Of a stretch of 64,000 nt of DNA, positions 9,192-16,767 are shown piece after piece. The notes beneath the pieces were generated by a model. The model saw only the letters and a program-made list of their open reading frames with translations. It was not told where the DNA came from and did no database searches. Source of the DNA: Micromonospora chaiyaphumensis (GTDB taxonomy: Bacteria; Actinomycetota; Actinomycetes; Mycobacteriales; Micromonosporaceae). The DNA lies in the NCBI RefSeq assembly GCF_900091435.1, contig NZ_FMCS01000001.1:495512-559511 (forward strand), read 5' to 3'. A program made the position numbers and the translations under genes. Position 1 is the stretch's first letter. The number at the start of each line of letters is the position of its first letter.

Positions 9192-10094
9192 TCACGCCGC
9201 GGGCACCGGCCCGGTCTCGGCCCGCTCGGCCCGCCGCAGGTCACGGCACAGCCGCTCCTCCAGATCGGGCGGCAGCGGGCCCCGGGGCGGGCGGCACGGG
9301 CCGCCGTACCGGCCGGCCAGGCCCATGGCCAGCTTCACCGCCTGCACCCCCTCGGTGCGGGCGCCCCAGCCGAGCAGGGGGTGCAGCCGGGCGTAGAGCG
9401 GCAGCGCGGCGGCCAGGTCGCGGGCCGCGCAGAGCCGGTGCAGGCGCAGGCAGAGCCGGGGCAGGGCGTTGGGGCAGCGCGCGAGCCACCCGGCCGCGCC
9501 GCACACGGTCAGCTCCAGCAGCACGTCGTCGGCGCCGGCCAGCACGTCGAGGTGCGGGCAGAGGTCGCGCACCCGGTGCAGCCGGCGGACGTCGTCCTCC
9601 CGTACCGCCACCACGCCGTCGGTCTCGGCGATCCGGGCCAGCAGGTCCGGCGTGAGGTCCACCGTGGCCTCGGCCGGGTCGCGGCACACCACCACGGGCA
9701 GCCCGACGGCGGCCACCTCGCGGTAGTGGGCGACCACCTCGGCGGGGCCGCCCGGGTAGCCGACCGGCGGCGGGGCGAGCACCGCCCGCGCCCCGGCCGA
9801 CAGCGCCTGCTCGGCCCACTGGCAGGCCTGCCGGCTGCCGTACCCCCCGACGGCCGGCAGCACCGCGCAGCCCGGCGGCGCCGCCTCCACGGCGGCGCGG
9901 ACCACGTCGGCGCGCTCCCCCTCGGACAGGGCGGGGTACTCCCCCAGCGGCCCGCACGGCGCCACGCCCCGGCAGCCGGCGTCACCGAGCCATCGCACGT
10001 GCTCCTGGATCCGGTCGTAGTCGACGGAGAGGTCGTTCCGGAACAGCGTGGGGAGGGCGACGACGACACCCTGCCACGGCGTGGTTGCGGCCAC
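9192..10094 (-). CDS. DapA/NAL-superfamily protein with degenerate active site
   Basis: The 300-residue protein follows the dihydrodipicolinate synthase/N-acetylneuraminate lyase barrel throughout. By hand alignment the key positions are changed. The GTTGE motif is GPLGE (48-52). The catalytic tyrosine of the YxxP segment is Cys137 (CRDP). The Schiff-base lysine is Arg165 (VAVRED). An aldolase mechanism through a lysine imine therefore looks impossible, and the protein may be a ligand sensor or may have a new activity. It is divergent from a PucR-type regulator, and the pair probably forms one unit. The GTG start at 10094 follows a GAAGGGAA stretch. Confidence 0.85.
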   Translation of the reverse strand: MAATTPWQGVVVALPTLFRNDLSVDYDRIQEHVRWLGDAGCRGVAPCGPLGEYPALSEGERADVVRAAVEAAPPGCAVLPAVGGYGSRQACQWAEQALSAGARAVLAPPPVGYPGGPAEVVAHYREVAAVGLPVVVCRDPAEATVDLTPDLLARIAETDGVVAVREDDVRRLHRVRDLCPHLDVLAGADDVLLELTVCGAAGWLARCPNALPRLCLRLHRLCAARDLAAALPLYARLHPLLGWGARTEGVQAVKLAMGLAGRYGGPCRPPRGPLPPDLEERLCRDLRRAERAETGPVPAA

Positions 10095-10160
10095 GACGGT
10101 GTTCCCTTCTCAGTGGAACCGGCCCCGCACACGTTAGGTGGCGTCCCGGCCCGCGGTCTT

Positions 10161-10171
10161 CCGACAGATGC
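10161..10171. promoter_or_regulatory. CCGACAnnTGC half-site in the dapA-like/pucR divergent promoter
   Basis: The 231-nt region 10095-10325 separates two divergent genes. It contains CCGACAGATGC, the same half-site as in the inverted repeat at 9144-9185, and a short TTCCG/CGGAA inverted repeat overlapping it (10159-10176). No clear sigma-70 promoter was identified. Confidence 0.4.
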
Positions 10172-10325
10172 CGGAACCGCGCACTGTTACCTTGTACGGC
10201 TCTCGCGGGTATTGCGCGCCCGGCCAACATCATCGGAGGGTAGGCCCAGGGGTCCTTACCAGCGAACGTCCGGCCCGCCCCGCGCGGTGAACCCGCCGGG
10301 ACCCGGGCCGGTCCGGGGGAAGCGC

Positions 10326-11558
10326 ATGCGCATGGAGCTGCAACGCATCGTCGACCGGGTCGCGGCGCGGGTGAAGCGTCCGGCACTCATCGAGGACCGG
10401 CGCCAGCGTGTCGTGGTCTACAGCGAACACACCGGGGTGATCGACGGGGTACGCCGCAGCGCGATCCTGCGCCGGCACAACACCCCGGAGATCATCGCCT
10501 GGGCCCGGGAGATCGGCGTCATGGAGGCCCGGCAGCCGGTGCGTACCCCGGCCTGCCCCGACCTGGACCTGCTGCCCCGGGTCTGCGTGCCCATCCGGCA
10601 CCAGGACCTGCTGCTGGGTTTCGTGTGGTTCATCGACGCGGCGGAGGGGATGTCCGACGAGGACATCTCCGTGGTGACCGAGGCGATGCCGGACCTGTCG
10701 CTGGCCCTCTACCGGGAGAACCTGCTCGGCGAGCTGACCTCGCAGCGGGAGGCGGAGGCGACCCGTACGCTGCTGGTCGAGTCCCCGGAGGCCCGGCGGG
10801 AGGCCGTGCGGTCGTTGCTCACCGACGGCGTGGTGGCCCGCGACGGTGAGGTCAGGGCGGTGGTCGCCCAGCTCGCGACGGCCCGGGACGACGTGCTCGA
10901 CGACGCGGCCCGGATCGCCCTGGAGCACGCGCTGGTGGCCACCCGCCAGTGGGTCGGATCGCGCGAGACCCTGCACCTGGTCCGGCACGACCACGGGGTG
11001 CTGCTGCTCTGTGGCGGCCGGGCCACCGGCCTGGTGGCGGCCGAGGACGCCGCCGCGCACCTCGACCAGGCGTTGCGGGCCGCGACCCGGGGGCTGGTGT
11101 CGGTGAGCCGGACCGTGCTCGGCGTCGGGGACGGCCGGCCCCGGCTGTACGACAGCGTCCTGTCCTACCAGGAGGCGTTCCAGGCCGCCCGGGTGGGCGT
11201 GCAACTGCCCGCCCTGGGCCCGGTCGTGCCCTGGGCCGACCTGGGCATCTACCGGCTGCTGTCCGGGGTGGACACCCGGCACCTGGACGTCGCGCGGGTG
11301 CACCCGGGGCTGGGCCGGCTGCTCGGCGACGAGGCGCACCAGGTGCTGCTGGAGACCCTGGAGGTCTACCTGGACCTGGCCGGCAACGCTCATGCCACCG
11401 CCGAACGGCTGCGACTGCACCGGACCACCCTGTACTACCGGCTCCAGCGGGTGGAGCTGCTCGCCGGCACCGACCTCAAGGACGGCAACGAGCGGCTCTG
11501 CCTGCACCTGGCGCTGAAGCTGGGCCGGCTCACCGGTGGATACCAGCCGGACCGGTGA
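10326..11558 (+). CDS. PucR/CdaR-type transcriptional regulator
   Basis: The 410-residue protein has an N-terminal sensor region (about 1-130), a middle GGDEF-like CdaR region (about 170-290), and a C-terminal PucR helix-turn-helix. The last is clearest as HATAERLRLHRTTLYYRLQRVE (about 357-378). Family members activate catabolic genes in response to a small metabolite. It is divergent from the degenerate DapA-like gene, which is its most likely target or co-sensor. ATG at 10326 was chosen because GGGGGA lies 5 nt upstream; ATG at 10332 is possible. A strong hairpin terminator follows the stop codon. Confidence 0.88.
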   Translation: MRMELQRIVDRVAARVKRPALIEDRRQRVVVYSEHTGVIDGVRRSAILRRHNTPEIIAWAREIGVMEARQPVRTPACPDLDLLPRVCVPIRHQDLLLGFVWFIDAAEGMSDEDISVVTEAMPDLSLALYRENLLGELTSQREAEATRTLLVESPEARREAVRSLLTDGVVARDGEVRAVVAQLATARDDVLDDAARIALEHALVATRQWVGSRETLHLVRHDHGVLLLCGGRATGLVAAEDAAAHLDQALRAATRGLVSVSRTVLGVGDGRPRLYDSVLSYQEAFQAARVGVQLPALGPVVPWADLGIYRLLSGVDTRHLDVARVHPGLGRLLGDEAHQVLLETLEVYLDLAGNAHATAERLRLHRTTLYYRLQRVELLAGTDLKDGNERLCLHLALKLGRLTGGYQPDR

Positions 11559-11594
11559 CCGGGGCGGGGCGACGTCGTCGGCGCCCCGCCCCGG
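11559..11594. terminator. Bidirectional hairpin terminator
   Basis: A 13-bp perfect stem (CCGGGGCGGGGCG pairing with CGCCCCGCCCCGG) with a 10-nt loop lies between the convergent pucR-like and S15 peptidase genes. No U-tract follows, as is usual in high-GC actinobacteria. Confidence 0.75.
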
Positions 11595-11600
11595 ACCCTC

Positions 11601-13517
11601 CTACAGGCCGGCGGCCACCGCCGCGCTCCGGCCGCCGACCACCGGCAGGGTGATCCGGCTGCGGTCGAAGTGGACGGTGATGTGGGCCCGGTTCTGCTTG
11701 GCCCGGCTGCTGTAGCCGGAGTACGAGCCGAGCAGCACCACGCCGATCTGGTGGCCGGCGGCGAAGACGTAGTCCTCGGGGAGCAGGTTCACGTCGACCG
11801 CCGTCTTCTGGCCGGGCACCGGCGGCGTGGACACCGACGGCGAGTCGAGGTTGAGGCCGTCGATGATGCCCTTGGTGACCAGCTCCTGCGGGTTGGTCGC
11901 GACGGTCTTCTCCGTCTTCCGGTAGCAGGCGTTCTCGGCGAAGCCGCCCCAGGTCGCCGTCGCGCCCCAGCAGTCCTCCTCGGTCAGCGTCCGGATGCCG
12001 TCGCCGCTGGTGCTGAACCGCGGGCGGGTGCCGTAGTCGACGAGGAGCCCGGCGAAGCTGGTGTCCTCGCCGTCGACGGTCGCGTTGATCTTCACGACCG
12101 GCGTGCCCGAGATGTGCAGCGGCGCCGTCAGCGGCGCGGACAGGAACACCAGGCGGTTCTCGGTGTTCGCCGCCGGGTCAGACGGGTGCCGGATGGCGTT
12201 GGCGGCGCTCATGGTGGGGGTGTCCTGGAAGGTCGCCGACCCGTTTCCGGGGCCGGAGCGGACGCCGAGCCCACCGGCGTTCCCGGTCGTCGGCGCCCGG
12301 AGGAACACCTGGGTCGGCCGGGCGTCCGGCAGCGGCCAGGTGCGAGCGGTCTCCCAGACGTCCGGCGCCCGCTCGATGTCGACGGCCGGCTCGCGCATGA
12401 TCCCGGTGTCGAGGCCCTGGAGCCACTGGTCGAACCAGCGGTGCAGGGTGTCCACCCAGGCGCCCCGCCGGAAGTCGAACGGGTCGACGTGGCCGGTGCC
12501 GGTCAGCCAGAGCTTGCGCGGCACGCCCTGCTCGCCCAGCGCGGTCCACCACTTGCTGAAGTGGTCCGCCCGGACGTTGTCGTCGTTGATGCCGTGCACC
12601 ACGAAGACGCTGGCCCGGACCCGGTCGGCGTGCGGCACGTAGTCCCGCTCGGCCCAGAAGTCGTTGTAGTCGCCGGTGACGTCGTCGCCGCCCTGCCCGA
12701 GGGCGGTCCGCACCGCCGCGCAGTGCGCCCGGCGGGCCGGATTGGTGACCGTGTTGGCGAGGCTGCCCGAGTAGTTGTTGGCCCGGGTGACGAGGCCGTT
12801 GCTCCGGGAGTAGTCGTACCAGCTGGAGATCGCCGAGATCGGCACGATGGTGGTCAGCCCCGCCACCCCGTCGGCCGCCGCGGCGTTGGCCAGCGTGCCG
12901 TCGTACGACTTGCCGATCATGCCGGTGCGGCCGTTGTGCCAGTCCGCCACGACGGGCCGGCCGGCGGCGTCGACGCCCGGCCGGCGCCCGTTGAGCCAGT
13001 CGATGGCGGTCGGCGCGCTGATGTTGTCCGCCCGGCCACCGGTGACCGGGCAGCCGGTCGAGTTGTTGGTGCCGATCATGTCGAGCAGCACCACCGCGTA
13101 GCCGCGCGGGACGAAGTAGTTGTCGTAGAACAGCGGCCAGGTGTCGTTCAGCCCGTCGCCGTCGACGTCGGCCTTGCACTCGCTCTCGTTGCCCCGGCAG
13201 ACCGTCGAGTAGTACGGACTGGCGTCCATCACCACCGGCACCTTGAGCCCGTTCTCGCTGGCCCGGGGCCGGATGATGTCCATGGCCACGACGTCGCGGG
13301 CGCCGTCGTCGTCGGTGTCCACGTCCGAGGTCACGAAGATCCGTTCCCGGACCGCGTCGGCGTAGCCGAACACCGGTTGGGTGACGCCGTCCTCGACCAC
13401 CAGCCGGGCCCGCTCGTCCGCGCCCGGCTGGGCCAGGGCGCCGGTCGCCGGCAGCCCCGTGACGGCGACCACCAGGGCCACCACCGAGGCCCGCCAGGCA
13501 TGTCTTCCGCTTCGCAT
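11601..13517 (-). CDS. Secreted S15-family X-prolyl dipeptidyl peptidase / CocE-NonD hydrolase
   Basis: The 638-residue exported protein has a signal peptide to about residue 30. It has an alpha/beta-hydrolase core with the nucleophile Ser204 in GMIGKSYDGTLA. An HGINDDNV segment carries the acid, and GTGHVDPF carries the likely catalytic histidine. The C-terminal jelly-roll domain (about 400-638) is typical of X-Pro dipeptidyl peptidases and cocaine-esterase relatives. It probably releases Xaa-Pro dipeptides outside the cell. ATG at 13517 follows GGAGGAGGAG at good distance, so the ATG 21 nt further upstream is less likely. It is divergent from the M14 carboxypeptidase gene. Confidence 0.9.
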   Translation of the reverse strand: MRSGRHAWRASVVALVVAVTGLPATGALAQPGADERARLVVEDGVTQPVFGYADAVRERIFVTSDVDTDDDGARDVVAMDIIRPRASENGLKVPVVMDASPYYSTVCRGNESECKADVDGDGLNDTWPLFYDNYFVPRGYAVVLLDMIGTNNSTGCPVTGGRADNISAPTAIDWLNGRRPGVDAAGRPVVADWHNGRTGMIGKSYDGTLANAAAADGVAGLTTIVPISAISSWYDYSRSNGLVTRANNYSGSLANTVTNPARRAHCAAVRTALGQGGDDVTGDYNDFWAERDYVPHADRVRASVFVVHGINDDNVRADHFSKWWTALGEQGVPRKLWLTGTGHVDPFDFRRGAWVDTLHRWFDQWLQGLDTGIMREPAVDIERAPDVWETARTWPLPDARPTQVFLRAPTTGNAGGLGVRSGPGNGSATFQDTPTMSAANAIRHPSDPAANTENRLVFLSAPLTAPLHISGTPVVKINATVDGEDTSFAGLLVDYGTRPRFSTSGDGIRTLTEEDCWGATATWGGFAENACYRKTEKTVATNPQELVTKGIIDGLNLDSPSVSTPPVPGQKTAVDVNLLPEDYVFAAGHQIGVVLLGSYSGYSSRAKQNRAHITVHFDRSRITLPVVGGRSAAVAAGL

Positions 13518-13924
13518 GCGCGTGCTCCTCCTCCCCACGCCGGCTGGCGGCGTACACAGGGGACACGCCGCCGCGACGGTCGCCCCGAACCTACGGATCG
13601 ACGGACGCGGCGGTCATCGGACAGCTGTGGGAGATGGCCGGCCCCGGCTCCTACGCCTGTCGCAGGTCGCCCGGCAACCGCGCAGAGTCGTTGACAGAAC
13701 ACGGTGGGTGGGCACACGATTTGGCCAATCCCTGGCCAGTCGCCCGTTACCGACCCGCTTCGAGGTGATCTCGCGGCACCGGGCCGCCCGCCGCCGCACC
13801 GGCACGGCCCGTCGATCCGTCCACCCTCATCCGTTGGTCGCACCGGACCCACGGGGCACCCCGACCTCGATTCCGCCGACCGTCGAAGCCCGCAGTTCCC
13901 ACCCATGAACGAAAAGGGGCAACG
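13518..13924. other. 407-nt divergent intergenic region
   Basis: This stretch separates the S15 and M14 peptidase genes. It holds a possible plus-strand promoter: TTGACA at 13691-13696, an 18-nt spacer, then CACGAT. That would give the M14 mRNA a leader of about 200 nt. I see no gene, riboswitch or strong palindrome in it. Confidence 0.4.
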
Positions 13925-16342
13925 ATGCGCATACCCACACCCGGTGCCCGTCGCTGGCCGGCACCCGTCGTCGCGATCGCGGCCGTCTCCGCCCTGCTCC
14001 TGGTCAGCCCGGCCGCCGCGGTCACCCCGCCGGCCGAACCGGCCGGCGGCAGCACCGAACTGAACCGCCTGCCCGACGAGGCGGCGAGCGTGGTGGAGGT
14101 CCTGCTCGCCGACTCCACCGAGCTGGACCGGCTCGTCGCCACCGGCGTCGACCTCGACCACGACGTCTCCCGCACCGAGGACGGCATCGTCGCGCACGCG
14201 GTGGTCACGCCCAGCGAGGCGGCGGCCCTGCGCGCCCGGGGCTACCGGCTCGGCGAGGTCGTCCTCCGGCCCGCGGACTCGGCCGACCGGGTCGAGGAGC
14301 GCGCCGCGACGATCGCCGCGCACGCCGCGGAGAACCGCGCCTTCACCGCGGCCCTGGCCACCTCCGACGCCGCGGACGTGCGGATCATCCGCGCCGACTA
14401 CTACACCTCCGGCACCAACCAGATCCTCTCCGTCGAGGCGAAGTGGGCCCAGGGCCAGACGTCGACCAGCACGCTCACCGTGCAGCGGGACAGCGGCCCC
14501 GGCACCGAGATCGGCTCGGGCGGCAGCCAGACCATCTCCCGCTTCGTGGACGCCGGCGTCTACCTCTACCACCGGGGCGCGGCGACGGTGACCGCCCGGC
14601 CGGACCGGATCCGGATCACCAGCCCCACGGGCGACGTCGCGGAGGCGCGGGTCACGGAGTGGCTGCCGACCCCGGCCGACGACCCGGAGGGCCCGGGCTA
14701 CCAGAAGGACTTCGTCACGAGCTACCTGACGCCCACCGACCTGTACGCCCGGATCCACCAGCTCGCCGCCGAGTTCCCCGACCTGGCCGAGGTCGTCGAA
14801 CTGCCGTACAAGACGAACGGCTACCGCCGCAAGGCGCAGGCGGTGCTCGGCACCGCGAACGCCGGCCGGGTCGCGGTCGACACGCTGGCCTGGGGCCACG
14901 AGGGCGGCAACGGCATCTCCGTCGAGCTGGCCGACCCGGGCGCCGCGAGCCGGCCGCTCACGGTGACGGTGACCGGCCGGGACATCCGGGTCGGCCTGGC
15001 GACCGACGCCGCCGGCACGGTGACCAGCACCGCCGCGCAGGTCGTCGCCGCGCTCAACGCCGGCGCCGGCTCGCTCGTCCGGGCGTACACCTATCGCGGC
15101 AACGCGGGCGCGGGCGTGGTGGCGCCGGCCGCGCGGACCGTGCTCACCGACGGCCTGCGGGCACCCGCGACCGTCTCCCGCGAACCGCACCCGGTGTACG
15201 CGATCCGGATCGGCAAGCACCGCGACGGCTCCCGGCCGGGCGTCCTCGCGTACGCCCAGGAGCACGCCCGTGAGTGGGTGCCGCCGCTGGTCGCCGTGGA
15301 GAGCGCCGAGCGACTGCTGCGCAACTACGGCCACGACGGCCGGACCAAGCAACTGGTCAACAACCTGGACATCTGGATCGCCCCGTCGGTCAACCCGGAC
15401 GGCGGCCACTACTCGTTCTACGACTTCGCCTCGCAGCGGCGGAACATGACCAACCACTGCCCGCTGACCGGCGCGGCCGACGCCCTGGCGCGCAACTCGT
15501 GGGGCGTCGACAACAACCGCAACTACACCGAGTACAGCCTGTTCGACGGCTACTCGGGCGCGTCGAGCAGCTGCACCGGCGACACCTACGCCGGGCCGAG
15601 CGAGCTGTCCGAGCCGGAGAACAGGAACCTGGACTGGCTGGCCCAGCACGAGAACATCAGGTTCTCGATGAACCTGCACTCCTCGGGCAACTACTTCATG
15701 TGGTCGCCGGGGGCGTACGCCGTCCCGGGCCGGGTCTCCGCGCCCCGTCCCACCCTCGACCAGGAGTCGTTCTTCTGGGGCGCCTCGTCGCGGATCCTCA
15801 CTGCCATCAAGCGGCACCGCAACATGGCCGTGACGCCGGCCCGCACCGGCCCGATCTCCGACGTGCTCTACTCGGCGGCCGGCAACTCCGGCGACATGCT
15901 CTGGTACAAGTACGGCATCTACGCCTGGAACTTCGAGGTCGGCACGTCGTTCCAGCCGGACTGGGACGAGGCGCACCAGGAGACGATGGAGTTCGCCAAC
16001 GGCCTGGTCGAGCTGATGCGGGTGGCCCGGGACCTCGACACCGACCACCAGCGGCCGACGAGCGGCCTGTCGACCACCCCGGGCGACACGCCGGGCATGG
16101 TGGACGTGACGTTCACGGTGAGCGAGCCCGCCGCGGTCTTCTACACCCTCGACGGCGCGGCGCCCACCTACGCGTCCACCCGGTACGGCTCCGCGGGCAT
16201 CCGGGAGGGCGGGGAGACGCTGACCCTGCCCGTCGGGACCCGGATCCACTGGTTCTCGGTGGACGCCGCCGGCAACGTGGAGAACAACTACCGTCCCGAC
16301 GGCAACGGGCGGAACTTCCGCAAGGCCACGGTCGGGGGCTGA
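13925..16342 (+). CDS. Secreted M14 zinc carboxypeptidase with an inserted domain
   Basis: The 805-residue exported protein has a signal peptide ending near AAA (about residue 38), a prodomain region, and an M14 catalytic domain. The zinc ligands are His447 and Glu450 in EHAREW and His585 in NLHSSGN. The catalytic glutamate is Glu671 in WNFEVGT. An insertion of roughly 105 residues (about 310-415) interrupts the domain ahead of the first zinc ligands. It carries a Gly/Asp-rich ISVELADPG and LTVTVTGRDI pattern reminiscent of beta-sandwich modules. The C-terminal about 90 residues (TFTVSEPAAVFYTLDGAAP) resemble a chitobiase-type C-terminal domain. AAAGGGG precedes the ATG. Confidence 0.9.
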   Translation: MRIPTPGARRWPAPVVAIAAVSALLLVSPAAAVTPPAEPAGGSTELNRLPDEAASVVEVLLADSTELDRLVATGVDLDHDVSRTEDGIVAHAVVTPSEAAALRARGYRLGEVVLRPADSADRVEERAATIAAHAAENRAFTAALATSDAADVRIIRADYYTSGTNQILSVEAKWAQGQTSTSTLTVQRDSGPGTEIGSGGSQTISRFVDAGVYLYHRGAATVTARPDRIRITSPTGDVAEARVTEWLPTPADDPEGPGYQKDFVTSYLTPTDLYARIHQLAAEFPDLAEVVELPYKTNGYRRKAQAVLGTANAGRVAVDTLAWGHEGGNGISVELADPGAASRPLTVTVTGRDIRVGLATDAAGTVTSTAAQVVAALNAGAGSLVRAYTYRGNAGAGVVAPAARTVLTDGLRAPATVSREPHPVYAIRIGKHRDGSRPGVLAYAQEHAREWVPPLVAVESAERLLRNYGHDGRTKQLVNNLDIWIAPSVNPDGGHYSFYDFASQRRNMTNHCPLTGAADALARNSWGVDNNRNYTEYSLFDGYSGASSSCTGDTYAGPSELSEPENRNLDWLAQHENIRFSMNLHSSGNYFMWSPGAYAVPGRVSAPRPTLDQESFFWGASSRILTAIKRHRNMAVTPARTGPISDVLYSAAGNSGDMLWYKYGIYAWNFEVGTSFQPDWDEAHQETMEFANGLVELMRVARDLDTDHQRPTSGLSTTPGDTPGMVDVTFTVSEPAAVFYTLDGAAPTYASTRYGSAGIREGGETLTLPVGTRIHWFSVDAAGNVENNYRPDGNGRNFRKATVGG

Positions 16343-16349
16343 GCACGCG

Positions 16350-16385
16350 GACGCCGGGCACGGGGTGGACCCCGTGCCCGGCGTC
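16350..16385 (+). terminator. Perfect 17-bp hairpin terminator
   Basis: GACGCCGGGCACGGGGT pairs perfectly with ACCCCGTGCCCGGCGTC across a 2-nt centre. It starts 8 nt after the M14 peptidase stop codon and should end that transcript. Confidence 0.8.
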
Positions 16386-16767
16386 GCGGGCGCGGCGGAC
16401 CGAGACGAGGATCAATGTGCGCCATGAGCACACTGCGGCAATCGCCACGGATCGGGCGCGGGCCCGTTCACCGTCGCGAACATTCGCCCTGATCAGGGGC
16501 TATTGAAGATCATGGCTTCCTGAATGCGCGGTGACGACGCGACGACCGGGGGGAGTCGGTTGCCCGGGTCACCCATTGATCCCGGCCCGGGCCCGTGTGA
16601 TTGTGCCCCCAGCGAGTCGCCGACCCCCGGCGGCTCACGACGGTCGATCTGTCGAACCGGGGCCACGCCGGCAGCCTCGGAGATCGGCCGCCACCCGCCT
16701 CGCCACATCGCGCCGCCCGTCCCCACCGGGCTCCGTGCGGCGCGCCTAGGAACAGGAGCGAACCCCC
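16386..16767. other. Intergenic region before the M4 protease gene
   Basis: About 380 nt without a credible gene. It should contain the M4 promoter, but I could not pick out a convincing -35/-10 pair. Short open frames here lack ribosome binding sites and coding signs. Confidence 0.35.

Noticed and set aside
13518..13924. Small open frames in the S15/M14 intergenic region
   Set aside because: No ribosome binding sites, no recognisable protein features, and overlap with flanking shadows.
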